Positions 28,784-37,971 of a stretch of 64,000 bases of DNA are shown here, piece by piece. Below the pieces are notes generated by a model. It was not told the DNA's origin. It made no database searches and saw only the letters and a list, made by a program, of their open reading frames with translations. A program made the translations under genes and the position numbers. Location of the stretch: positions 1 to 64,000 of the forward strand of contig JAOZQY010000014.1 of the NCBI GenBank assembly GCA_029931975.1, in the 5' to 3' direction. The DNA is from Bacteroidales bacterium (GTDB lineage: Bacteria > Bacteroidota > Bacteroidia > Bacteroidales > GCA-2748055). The number at the start of each line of letters is the position of its first letter. Position 1 is the first letter of the stretch.

Positions 28784-29902
28784 TTATGATCCATGAAGAT
28801 CGGTCATCTTGTTTCTGTAGACATCCAGCTTTGTATCACCTATTTTTAGTGATTCATCAGGTTTTTCATCTATTTCAGGGGCTTTCACCCCCTGGGTAAA
28901 TAACATCTTCCCGGTAAAGACCCTGGCTTCGTCCCATAATCCCGATTCCAGAAAACTGCTATGCAGTCTGGCTCCTCCCTCAACAAAAACAGAGACAATC
29001 CTGCGATCGAAAAGCTCCTCCATTACATCCACCATCTCGTAGGAAGGATCGGCATGCACGGTATGTGTTTTACCTGCGTAATTCTGCTGAACTCCTGTAA
29101 ACACAATTGTCTCCTGTTTGCCATCCAGGATCTGAGCGCTCTCCGGCAAACGCCCATTCCTGTCAAGTGTGATCCGCACAGGGTTGTCCCCGGACCACCT
29201 GCGGACGTTGAGACTGGGATTATCGCTTAGGATGGTATTGGTTCCCACCATAATGGCAGACTCCTCACTTCTCCATTTGTGTACCAGGGTACGACTTACC
29301 TCATCACTTATCCACCTGGGGCCCTCCTGATCGCCCAGCTCCCGCTCAAGATCGATATAACCATCTGCAGTTTGTGCCCATTTCAGAATAACATAGGGCC
29401 TACGGTAGTTAATGTAGTGCAAAAACCTGCGATTTATATGGGCCCCCTCCTCCTCCAGGCAAGCTGTCTCTACCTCAATACCTGCATCAAGCATGTGTTT
29501 GATTCCCTTTCCGTTAACACTGGGAAAGGGATCAAGGTTGGAAACCACCACCCTCTTCAGATTCTTTTGCTGAATAAGCATGGAACAGGGAGGGGTTTTT
29601 CCATGATGGGAACATGGTTCAAGATTACAGTATAATGTGGATTGGGAAAGCAGTGAAGGATCCTTCACCGAGCGAATGGCATTCACTTCGGCATGGGGCC
29701 CCCCAAATTCATGATGATATCCTTCACCTATAATCCGATCCTTGTAAACAATGACCGCCCCTACAATGGGATTTGCCAGGGTCATCCCCAAACCTTTGCG
29801 CGCCAGTTCAAAACAGCGACGCATGTATATTTTATCTCTCTCCGTTATCAAGACTGTTGCTTTATTACTATTTTTGATTGATGCTCCAAAACCGTGCCAC
29901 AC
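28784..29902 (-). CDS. ribD: Bifunctional riboflavin biosynthesis deaminase/reductase RibD (true start may be the internal Met near 29824)
   Basis: GGPHAEVNAIRSV, LEPCSHHGKTPPC zinc motif; reductase domain FVEGGARLHSSFL. Confidence 0.94.
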   Translation of the reverse strand: MWHGFGASIKNSNKATVLITERDKIYMRRCFELARKGLGMTLANPIVGAVIVYKDRIIGEGYHHEFGGPHAEVNAIRSVKDPSLLSQSTLYCNLEPCSHHGKTPPCSMLIQQKNLKRVVVSNLDPFPSVNGKGIKHMLDAGIEVETACLEEEGAHINRRFLHYINYRRPYVILKWAQTADGYIDLERELGDQEGPRWISDEVSRTLVHKWRSEESAIMVGTNTILSDNPSLNVRRWSGDNPVRITLDRNGRLPESAQILDGKQETIVFTGVQQNYAGKTHTVHADPSYEMVDVMEELFDRRIVSVFVEGGARLHSSFLESGLWDEARVFTGKMLFTQGVKAPEIDEKPDESLKIGDTKLDVYRNKMTDLHGS

Positions 29903-30741
29903 TGAAACAAATCAGGTTCCACCTGCTGGGGAAACTACGGCAAATATACGCTGAAAATGAATCAGAATCTATCGCCCGCTTGATTCTGGAACATATCGGG
30001 TATCCTCTCTCCTTAATTCTTCGCGATCCCGATCAGGTACCTGCTTCGCCTGCTCATGCGCAAATTAATGAAATTGTAGCTGAAATTCATACCGGAAAGC
30101 CCATTCAATATATCCTGGGATACACCCATTTCTGTGATCTTAAAATCAAAGTGGATAAAAATGTATTGATTCCCAGGCCTGAAACCGAGGAACTGGTGGA
30201 AGAAATTAAAGCCAGGGTTACCCGGCCCATTCAAAAAATCATTGATATGGGTACCGGTTCGGGCTGTATCGCACTGGCGCTGAAACAGTATTTTCCGGAA
30301 TCGGAGGTCTGGGCTGTGGATTTCAGTAAAGAGGCCCTTATCGTGGCCGCTGAGAATGAGCGGATAAATAAACTCCAGGTAAACTGGAGGGATATGGACC
30401 TGCTGAATGACAGGTCCTTTGATCAGTCAATCCGCTTTAACCTGGTGGTCAGTAATCCACCCTATGTAATGGAAAACGAACGAAAGCTTATGGACAGGAA
30501 CGTAACAGCTTTCGAACCCGAATCGGCGCTGTATGTAGAAGATCATGATCCCCTGATCTTCTACCGTGCCATTGCCTCCTTCTGCTCCAGACATCTGGCA
30601 GAAAACGGAGAGTTATGGGTTGAAATCAATGAGCAATTGGGCAGGGAAACTGCCCTCCTTTTTACTTCTTTGGGATTCGCAAGGGTCCGCATCCTCAAGG
30701 ATATTCACGAAAAAGAACGATTTATCCATGCCAGGAGATGA
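29878..30741 (+). CDS. prmC: Peptide chain release factor N(5)-glutamine methyltransferase
   Basis: IPRPETEELVE, DMGTGSGCIALALKQ, VVSNPPYV. Confidence 0.95.
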   Translation: MMLQNRATLKQIRFHLLGKLRQIYAENESESIARLILEHIGYPLSLILRDPDQVPASPAHAQINEIVAEIHTGKPIQYILGYTHFCDLKIKVDKNVLIPRPETEELVEEIKARVTRPIQKIIDMGTGSGCIALALKQYFPESEVWAVDFSKEALIVAAENERINKLQVNWRDMDLLNDRSFDQSIRFNLVVSNPPYVMENERKLMDRNVTAFEPESALYVEDHDPLIFYRAIASFCSRHLAENGELWVEINEQLGRETALLFTSLGFARVRILKDIHEKERFIHARR

Positions 30742-31216
30742 ACGGATGGAATATAAGGTGGCTCTCCAACGTGCAGCAGCTCTCTGTAGCCGGCAGGAAC
30801 AGTGTAGCAGTCATATCCGGGAAAAACTGAAGAGCTGGAAAGTATCTGAAGCAGACGCTGAACAGATAATCGCACTGTTGCAAAAGGAGAAATTTCTTGA
30901 CGACAGCCGTTATGCCACCTTTTATGTTCGTGATAAATTTCGATTCAATAGCTGGGGAAAGATCAAATTGACAGTTATGCTTCGTCAGAAAAAAATTCCT
31001 AAGGCTATTATCGAAAAAGCCCTGAGCCAGATAGAGCCAGAGAGCTATTATCAGACATGTAAGCGTTTGATTTCAGTAAAATCAAGCACACTCAAAGAGA
31101 GCAATCAGTTCAAGAGGAAGGGAAAATTATTCAGGTTTGCTGTACAACGGGGATTTGAATCGGACCTTATTCACCGAATCCTGAATATGGAGGAGGGTGA
31201 TTTCGAAGTGGACTGA
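30728..31216 (+). CDS. recX: Regulatory protein RecX
   Basis: ALQRAAALCSRQEQCSSHIREKLKSW...FLDDSRYATFYVRDKFRFNSWGKIKL; ORF track start is too long, start placed at MPGDERMEYK. Confidence 0.85.
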   Translation: MPGDERMEYKVALQRAAALCSRQEQCSSHIREKLKSWKVSEADAEQIIALLQKEKFLDDSRYATFYVRDKFRFNSWGKIKLTVMLRQKKIPKAIIEKALSQIEPESYYQTCKRLISVKSSTLKESNQFKRKGKLFRFAVQRGFESDLIHRILNMEEGDFEVD

Positions 31217-31269
31217 TTAAAACCTATCACCGCTAGCGATTTCTTTTTATCTTTAACAAAATTTTTTAC

Positions 31270-32359
31270 ATGATTACAACTGACCAGATCAAAGATCTCA
31301 GCAGGCGCCTGGATGCGTTAAGGAGGCATCTTTGACGTGGATGGCCTAAGCATCCAGATAGAGGAAAAGGAACAAAATACCCACGATCCGGATTTCTGGA
31401 ACGATCCCAAATCTGCAGAAGAACAACTGAAGAAAATTGCCCGGCTCAAAAGCTGGGTGAATGGCTATAATGATGTCAAAACTGCTGTTGATGACCTTAA
31501 TGTGCTATCCGAATTTCTCGAAACTGGCGAATCCTCCGAAGAGGAAGTTACCGCCCAATACACTGAAGCCCTCTCGCTTACCGAAGCCCTGGAATCCAAA
31601 AACATGCTTCAAAATGAGGAGGACAGTCTGGGCGCCATCCTGAAAATCAATTCCGGAGCCGGTGGCACCGAAAGCCAGGACTGGGCAGAAATGTTGATGC
31701 GCATGTACCTCAGATACGGGGAAAAACACAGCTACAAGATCAAAGAACTCCACATGGTCCAGGGAGACGAGGCCGGTATCAAGTCTGTCACCCTTGAATT
31801 CAGCGGCGATTATGCCTACGGCTTCCTGAAAAGCGAATCCGGGGTTCACCGCCTGGTGCGCCTCTCTCCTTTTGATTCTGCCAACCGGAGGCATACTTCT
31901 TTTGCCTCCATATTTGTAACCCCTGTCATTGACGAATCCATAGACATTGTGGTGAACCCGGCCGATATCGAATGGGACACTTTCCGGTCGGGCGGGGCCG
32001 GCGGTCAGAATGTAAACAAAGTGGAAACCGGGGTACGCGTACGCCATCTTCCCACCGGCATTACCGTGGACAATACCGAAACCCGTTCACAGCATAAGAA
32101 CCGGGAAAATGCCATGCGCATTCTGAAATCGCACCTCTACGAAATAGAACTTCAGAAAAAACGGGAAAAACAGGCCGCAGTAGAGGGCAGCAAGATGAAA
32201 ATCGAATGGGGCTCCCAGATCCGAAACTATGTACTTCACCCCTACAAACTGGTAAAGGACCTGCGCACCAACCTTGAAACCGGAAATGTCCAGGCAGTTT
32301 TGGACGGCGACCTGGATGATTTCATTAAAGCCTTTCTGATGGAGTTTGGCGGGAAATAG
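31270..32359 (+). CDS. prfB: Peptide chain release factor 2, programmed +1 frameshift at CTT TGA C (31330-31336)
   Basis: ORF1 [21 protein letters not shown] ends at TGA 31333-31335; +1 shift continues [14 protein letters not shown]...; [16 protein letters not shown] catalytic motif; AGGAGG upstream of shift site. Confidence 0.95.
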
Positions 32360-32428
32360 ACCGTCAAATAAGAAAGGGCAACTTCATAAAAGCTACCCCT
32401 CTGCACTTACTCCAACTTTGACTAAAAC

Positions 32429-32932
32429 TCAGGTGAAGATAATCTGTGTATTATCTCCTCCACACTTTCCATAGAAATCACCAATGGTAAGTACACCCTT
32501 CACTTCTTCATGAAGATCTTCTTTTTCAAGCTTGAACATATCCATGGCCAGTTTACAGGCATAAATCTCTCCGCCTCCGGCTGTAATCATCTCCAGGAAC
32601 TCATCCACAGGCGGTATATCAAGTTTGTACATCTGGCTTTTCATCATAGCCGATACACCAGCTTCAACACCTGGAATCATGCCCAGAATAGTTGGGAAGG
32701 GCAAGCCTCCCGGTGCCCTCATGGCAGGATTTCCAACTGTGGCGGTCTTGATCCGCTTCATCTGCTTTTTGGTAATGGCATCCAGGCCAAAAAAGGTAAA
32801 GAATACCTTGGCCTCCATTCCTTCCATCACGGCACCATTGGCCATGACCAGTGTGGCATATACATCTTCAATGGTGCCCTTGGCACAAATGATGCATACC
32901 TTTTTTAACGGGCTCTCATTTGTTGTTGACAT
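32429..32932 (-). CDS. DsrE/DsrF-like family protein
   Basis: KKVCIICAKGTIEDVYATLVMANGAVMEGMEAKVFFTFFGL; conserved Cys in GGEIYACKLAMDMF. Confidence 0.85.
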   Translation of the reverse strand: MSTTNESPLKKVCIICAKGTIEDVYATLVMANGAVMEGMEAKVFFTFFGLDAITKKQMKRIKTATVGNPAMRAPGGLPFPTILGMIPGVEAGVSAMMKSQMYKLDIPPVDEFLEMITAGGGEIYACKLAMDMFKLEKEDLHEEVKGVLTIGDFYGKCGGDNTQIIFT

Positions 32933-32949
32933 AGCTATCAGTTTTTGAG

Positions 32950-33261
32950 TTAAATACAACTTGCCGGTTTGGGAATTCCCGCAAACTTCGAGGAAAACTT
33001 CAGAGGTCCGCCTGGGAATAACTGGTACAATCCTTTGATATCCACGATTCCTGACTTACCAACCCTTCTGATGGTAAGGGTCTCCCCTTTTTCATTTGCC
33101 GCACGGAGAAACTCCAGTACCTCAAAATGCTTATCGGTGAGATCAATTCCATCCTCTTTAGCCAATTCGCTTGCAATCTCTTTGTTCCACTGTGAAGCAT
33201 CTGTCATGTAGCCTTCCTCATTCACTTCAACAGCTTGTCCTGCATAGGTTTTTGTTGCCAT
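32950..33261 (-). CDS. TusE/DsrC/DsvC family sulfur relay protein
   Basis: EVNEEGYMTDASQWNKEIASELAKEDGIDLTDKHFEVLEFLR...LFPGGPLKFSSKFAGIPKPASCI. Confidence 0.92.
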   Translation of the reverse strand: MATKTYAGQAVEVNEEGYMTDASQWNKEIASELAKEDGIDLTDKHFEVLEFLRAANEKGETLTIRRVGKSGIVDIKGLYQLFPGGPLKFSSKFAGIPKPASCI

Positions 33262-33284
33262 AATTATAAGTTATTAGTTAATGG

Positions 33285-33947
33285 TTATTGATTCTTACTC
33301 ATGTTCTTTAAAAATGTGAAAAGGAAACCCCATGCCTTTTTCATCTCTGGTTTGTTGATTTCCCGCATCACTCTGAAAATAGAATATTCAGGGACATTCC
33401 CGGTCTCCATGTTTCCAAATACCTTCACCGCATTGTCGATGGATTTAAGCATTTCAGGCTGTGTCAGGTTCTTAACTGTATCCAGAATAGTTACCACATT
33501 GTCGGCAAGCATGCGAACATCATTAATCCCATAATGAGTGACGATATTGTCAACGATGGCTCCGAACTCTTTCAGAAATTCAAAATAACCCTTCTGCTCA
33601 AATTCATGCAGTTTCTTTGTGCCATCGATAATCACCTCGTTGGCAATGGGGCCCACATCCTGCATCAGGTCCATCACACTTCCCAGGGTATCGAGCATGG
33701 TATTGAAATTGCCCACGTTCTGGGCAAACCTGATGCCCAGTTCCCTGAGATCATCGGGCTCCAGCCTGACTTCACGATCATCCAGTGCCTGTACTGTGGA
33801 ATCATAAACGTCTTTACCGATAATGGAGGCATCGGCAATCAGGTCATCTATGGCCTGGGACTTTAACCTCTGCTGGTTCACATATTCAAGGATCGTGTCG
33901 ACCTTCTGGTTCAACTCGGCGATCTCGTTTGGTCTGTTCTCTTCCAT
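33285..33947 (-). CDS. DUF1641-like protein
   Basis: ORF of 220 aa in SQR-linked context; DDLRELGIRFAQNVGNFNTMLDTLGSVMDLMQDVGPIANEVI and AFGNMETGNVPEYSIFRVMREINKPEMKKAWGFLF-type C-terminus. Confidence 0.7.
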   Translation of the reverse strand: MEENRPNEIAELNQKVDTILEYVNQQRLKSQAIDDLIADASIIGKDVYDSTVQALDDREVRLEPDDLRELGIRFAQNVGNFNTMLDTLGSVMDLMQDVGPIANEVIIDGTKKLHEFEQKGYFEFLKEFGAIVDNIVTHYGINDVRMLADNVVTILDTVKNLTQPEMLKSIDNAVKVFGNMETGNVPEYSIFRVMREINKPEMKKAWGFLFTFLKNMSKNQ

Positions 33948-33958
33948 GGTGCTTAGGC

Positions 33959-35197
33959 TTAATCTATATCATTCTTTTTCCCGGCCATGGTCATATGGGC
34001 CTCAATGGGCATCTCTTTGCCTCTCAATAGGATATGCCAGTAGATCCAACGGAATACCATCTTTCCGTAATGGTTGATCTTGGTGTTTTTCAGTAAACCA
34101 AAAGGCCCGATTCCGGGTAAGGGGAAGGTTCCGGGTAAGGGCTCGGTGTAATAATTGAAATCTATCAATGCTCCTTTTCCATAACCAGTTTCAATGTAAC
34201 AGTTGGCATGGCCGTCAAATTTGGCTGTCATTGGCCTGTTCTCCATGGCATTCATCATGTTCTCAAAAAGAATCTCGGACGCAAAGTGCGCCACCGAACC
34301 AGCCTTGGAAGTTGGAAGATTTGCTGCATCACCCAGCACAAAGATGTTTTCAAATTTCTTTGACTGCATGGTTTCTTTGTCTGTCTCCACATAATTCATA
34401 TCATCGCCCAGTCCACTACGCTCGACCATAGCAGATCCCATATTCACCGGAACAATGGTCAGCACATCAAAAGGAATCTCCACCTCATCGTAGGACTTGA
34501 TCACCTTCTTTTCATTATCGACGCTCTCCAGGTAAAATTCGGGGACTACCCTGATGTTCTTTTCATCCATAAGCTGGCTTAGCATCCTAGTTGCAATGGG
34601 CTTTGTGAAGGCTCCGGGAAGAGGAGTGACATACGTGATATCCACCTTGTCCCGCATCCCTTTTTCAGTAAAGTAGGCCTCAGCCAGGCACACAAATTCA
34701 ATGGGCGCCACCGGGCACTTAAACGGGAGCTCGGAAATACATAAGACCAGTTTCCCGCCTTCCCAGGTTTTAAAAAAATTCTGCAAAGCAACTGCTCCCT
34801 CAACGGTATAAAAATCGAAAATGCTTTTATACCACTCTGCTCCCTGGAGCCCCGGGGTCTCATCCGGACAGGTCTGAGTACCGGTGGCAATAATCAGGAA
34901 GTCATACTTCAAACTGGAGCCATCCATCAGATGCACCCTGTTCTCTTCTCCCTCCACCCGGTCAATCTCCTGGTAAATCACCTTTACACCGGCAGGAAAG
35001 AAATCACCCTTTGGCTTAATCACATCCGATTTCTTATAGATGCCAAAGGGGATAAACAGAAATCCCGGCTGATAATAGTGGGTCTTGTGCTGATCCACAA
35101 TAGTTATTTCCCACTCCTGTCGATCAAGGGCTTTAAAGAGCTTATTGGCCATCATGGTTCCTGCCGTACCACCACCAAGTATTAAAATCTTTTTCAT
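33959..35197 (-). CDS. FAD-dependent oxidoreductase, sulfide:quinone oxidoreductase-like
   Basis: ILGGGTAGTMMANKL FAD-binding motif, IIATGTQTCPDETPG, LPFKCPVAPIEF, IFVLGDAANLPTSKAG. Confidence 0.85.
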   Translation of the reverse strand: MKKILILGGGTAGTMMANKLFKALDRQEWEITIVDQHKTHYYQPGFLFIPFGIYKKSDVIKPKGDFFPAGVKVIYQEIDRVEGEENRVHLMDGSSLKYDFLIIATGTQTCPDETPGLQGAEWYKSIFDFYTVEGAVALQNFFKTWEGGKLVLCISELPFKCPVAPIEFVCLAEAYFTEKGMRDKVDITYVTPLPGAFTKPIATRMLSQLMDEKNIRVVPEFYLESVDNEKKVIKSYDEVEIPFDVLTIVPVNMGSAMVERSGLGDDMNYVETDKETMQSKKFENIFVLGDAANLPTSKAGSVAHFASEILFENMMNAMENRPMTAKFDGHANCYIETGYGKGALIDFNYYTEPLPGTFPLPGIGPFGLLKNTKINHYGKMVFRWIYWHILLRGKEMPIEAHMTMAGKKNDID

Positions 35198-35231
35198 ATC
35201 ATTGTGCTTTGCTTTGATTGCATATTCCGAT

Positions 35232-35265
35232 CAAAAATAGCAGGAGATATATTGCGTTATCCAAA
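35232..35265 (-). promoter_or_regulatory. Candidate promoter for the SQR/DUF1641/DsrC/DsrE cluster
   Basis: On minus strand: TTTG (35265-35262), 22 nt, TATTTTTG (35239-35232) matching TAnnTTTG. Confidence 0.6.
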
Positions 35266-35272
35266 TCACGAT

Positions 35273-35303
35273 ATGATAATTATCATGACATGACAACTAT
35301 CAT
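35273..35303. promoter_or_regulatory. Two tandem FNR/CRP-type operator candidates
   Basis: ATGATAATTATCAT (35273-35286, perfect palindrome) and ATGACAACTATCAT (35290-35303), centres 17 bp apart, between divergent SQR and Crp/Fnr genes. Confidence 0.65.
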
Positions 35304-35339
35304 ATCAGCGCATGTTAATCAGCACTTAATTTAGGCTTC

Positions 35340-36026
35340 ATGGATCCAGGTTGTACATGTGAACTTTGTGAACTCAAGGAACTCTTCTTTCTGAACCTGA
35401 ATGCTGAAAATGCAAACTTGATATGTTCGGGTAAAATTGAAAAAACTTTCAGCCAGGGAGAGGTTATTCTAAAGGAAGGAACCATGATCCAGGAATTCAC
35501 CTACCTGAAAAGCGGCTTGGTGAAACTCTTCAGAAGGGATCCTTCAGGCAGGGAGCAGATTATCACCATTGCCAGACCCATGGATTATGTGAGCCTGCTA
35601 AGTGTGTTTTCCGGGAAACTATATAATTACTCCGTATCAGCCCTGGAAGACTCAGTGACCTGCAACCTGAAAATGGAAGATATCAGAACCCTGGCAAATT
35701 CGAATGGAAAACTGGCCTTTAACCTGCTCCAAAAAATGAGTGCCATTGCAGATACCATTATCCTGGAATCCCTGGAGATCCGGAAAAAGAATCTAAAAGG
35801 CAGGGTGGCTTACCTTTTGATCTATTTCTCACGGACCATTTTCTTTTCCGAAGAATTCGATCTCCCTCTAAGCAGGAAAGAAATGGCCGATTATGTGGGC
35901 ATGACCACCGAAAATGTGATCCGGACTTTAAGTGAGTTCCGCAAGGACGGTATTCTGAAGATTTATGGAAAAACAATCCAAATTGCCAATATGGACATGC
36001 TTCAATCCATATCAGATTTCGGATAA
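35340..36026 (+). CDS. Crp/Fnr family transcriptional regulator
   Basis: Cyclic-nucleotide-binding fold region and HTH DYVGMTTENVIRTLSEFRKDGIL; Cys at 5, 7, 10, 29, 108. Confidence 0.92.
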   Translation: MDPGCTCELCELKELFFLNLNAENANLICSGKIEKTFSQGEVILKEGTMIQEFTYLKSGLVKLFRRDPSGREQIITIARPMDYVSLLSVFSGKLYNYSVSALEDSVTCNLKMEDIRTLANSNGKLAFNLLQKMSAIADTIILESLEIRKKNLKGRVAYLLIYFSRTIFFSEEFDLPLSRKEMADYVGMTTENVIRTLSEFRKDGILKIYGKTIQIANMDMLQSISDFG

Positions 36027-36136
36027 TCGCGGAAACCTTCTTCCAATATATACTGTTATATATTTGAGACCCATTTTCCAGAGCCCATTATTCATAGGCC
36101 TTTTAAAGAAAAAGCATACGATTTTTACGATTTTCC

Positions 36137-36168
36137 TTGACATTGGTATACTTTTTACTCTATATTTG
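36137..36168 (+). promoter_or_regulatory. Candidate promoter for the tetR gene
   Basis: TTG (36137-36139), 21 nt, TATATTTG (36161-36168), exact TAnnTTTG. Confidence 0.6.
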
Positions 36169-36202
36169 TACGTAATATGTTTTTTGTTACATATATCGTA
36201 CA
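36167..36202. promoter_or_regulatory. TetR-type operator candidate
   Basis: TGTACGTAATATG (36167-36179) and CATATATCGTACA (36190-36202), 11/13 bp complementary, ending 3 nt before the tetR ATG. Confidence 0.6.
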
Positions 36203-36205
36203 GTT

Positions 36206-36796
36206 ATGAGTAATATGTCAAACCCGAAAAGGGAGCTGATCCTGAAGACAGGCAAAGAACTTTTCTGGAAGTTTGGGTTTAAGCGGGTGACAATTGAAGA
36301 GATCTGCAAGGAAGCCGGCATCAGTAAAATGACCTTCTACAAGTTTTTCTCCAACAAAATTAACCTGGTTCAAACCATCATGAATATAGTCATGCAGGAA
36401 TCCCTTGATCGCTACAATAAAATCATGGACAGCGATATCCCCTACCGCGAGAAGGTGGTGGGCATGATTCAGATGAAAAAAGACCAGATCAAGACCATGA
36501 GCAGTGAATTTTTCCGGGATTATGTTCAAAGTGACGATCCTGAATTGCTCAGCTACCTCGAAAAACTTACCCAGGATAATCTGCAAACCATCTCCAATGA
36601 CTTTAAGAAAGCACAGAATGAAGGTGATATCAGGAAGGACATGAAGATTGAGTTCCTCATGTATGTGATGAATCACCTGATAATCCTTGCCCAGGATGAT
36701 GCCTTACAGAATATGTATGATAATCCCCAGGACCTGGTAATGGAGATCACCAATTTTCTCTTTTATGGAATTCTGAACAGGGAAATACAAAAATGA
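36206..36796 (+). CDS. TetR/AcrR family transcriptional regulator
   Basis: N-terminal HTH GFKRVTIEEICKEAGISKMTFYKFFSNKINLV. Confidence 0.93.
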   Translation: MSNMSNPKRELILKTGKELFWKFGFKRVTIEEICKEAGISKMTFYKFFSNKINLVQTIMNIVMQESLDRYNKIMDSDIPYREKVVGMIQMKKDQIKTMSSEFFRDYVQSDDPELLSYLEKLTQDNLQTISNDFKKAQNEGDIRKDMKIEFLMYVMNHLIILAQDDALQNMYDNPQDLVMEITNFLFYGILNREIQK

Positions 36797-37932
36797 AAGC
36801 AAGGATTACATATGCTTTACTGATATTCCTCTGCCTCTTGCTACCTGGACAGGTAATTGCCCAGTCCCTCGGTTTTAAGGGTCAGGCTATCGGGTGGACC
36901 ACGCTGAACCCTGCTGAACCTTTTCAGACTCAGTTTGGGCTCCGCTATATTCCCGAACTCTCCTTCACTCTTCCCGCAGGAAATTATACCATCGACGGCG
37001 AATTCTCCGCCAATATATGGGGAAGCGGCTTATACCAGGGCAACAGCATTAGCCTGGACGAACAGCTCTCTCCTTACCGCATGTGGATACGTTTTTCCAG
37101 TGACCAGTTTGAGTTACGGGCCGGACTGCAGAAAATAAATTTCGGATCGGCGCAGATGTTCCGCCCTTTGATGTGGTTCGACCGCATCGATCCCCGCGAC
37201 CCGCTTCAGCTTACCGATGGGGTCTATGGATTGCTTGCCCGGTATTACTTTCTTAACAATGCCAACATCTGGCTCTGGGGTCTCTATGGAGATGACAAAA
37301 TCAAGGGCTGGGAACTCATCCCCTCTCTTAAAAACAGCATCGAATATGGCGGCAGGCTTCAATTGCCTTTCTTTACTGGAGAAGTTGCCGCCACCTATCA
37401 CCACCGTACCGCTGATCCAACTGCGGTTCTTCCCGACTCAATCACCCTGGGGAACCATGCAGCTGAAAACCGGATAGCACTGGATACAAAGGTGGACCTG
37501 CTGGTAGGCCTCTGGGCCGAGGCATCTCTGACCCACCAGGATCTTAGTTTCACCGAACAGAAGTATAAAACCATGCTCAATGCGGGGATGGACTATACCT
37601 TTGGCATAGGCAGTGGAATAAATGTGATGGCAGAAGGCTTTGGCTATCTGCAGGGCGATCAAGCCTTTGGCGCAGATGAAAAGCTTGCATTCGGCCTGCT
37701 TTCGGCCACCTACCCGGTGAGCATCATTCACAGTGTAAATGCCATGATGTTTTACGATTTCACCAACAAGAACCTCTACAGATTTGTCAACTGGACTATG
37801 GCCTGGGACAGGTGGAGTTTTTATGTCATGGGATTCTGGAATCCGGAAACTTACACGCTGTATAACGTGGATCCCCGCACCTCCCTTTATGGGGGATGGG
37901 GCTTCCAGCTGATGGCAGTGTTTAATCATTGA
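36793..37932 (+). CDS. Predicted outer-membrane beta-barrel protein
   Basis: Signal peptide; alternating amphipathic strands; FELRAGLQKINFGSAQMFRPLMWFDRIDPRDPLQ. Confidence 0.7.
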   Translation: MKARITYALLIFLCLLLPGQVIAQSLGFKGQAIGWTTLNPAEPFQTQFGLRYIPELSFTLPAGNYTIDGEFSANIWGSGLYQGNSISLDEQLSPYRMWIRFSSDQFELRAGLQKINFGSAQMFRPLMWFDRIDPRDPLQLTDGVYGLLARYYFLNNANIWLWGLYGDDKIKGWELIPSLKNSIEYGGRLQLPFFTGEVAATYHHRTADPTAVLPDSITLGNHAAENRIALDTKVDLLVGLWAEASLTHQDLSFTEQKYKTMLNAGMDYTFGIGSGINVMAEGFGYLQGDQAFGADEKLAFGLLSATYPVSIIHSVNAMMFYDFTNKNLYRFVNWTMAWDRWSFYVMGFWNPETYTLYNVDPRTSLYGGWGFQLMAVFNH

Positions 37933-37971
37933 AATGAAAAAGAAATAAAGCATACCATAAAGAACAAAGCA

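Noticed and set aside
31505-32047. 180-aa minus-strand ORF inside prfB
   Set aside because: Antisense shadow of a conserved release factor.
36218-36676. 152-aa minus-strand ORF inside the tetR gene
   Set aside because: Antisense to a clear HTH regulator.
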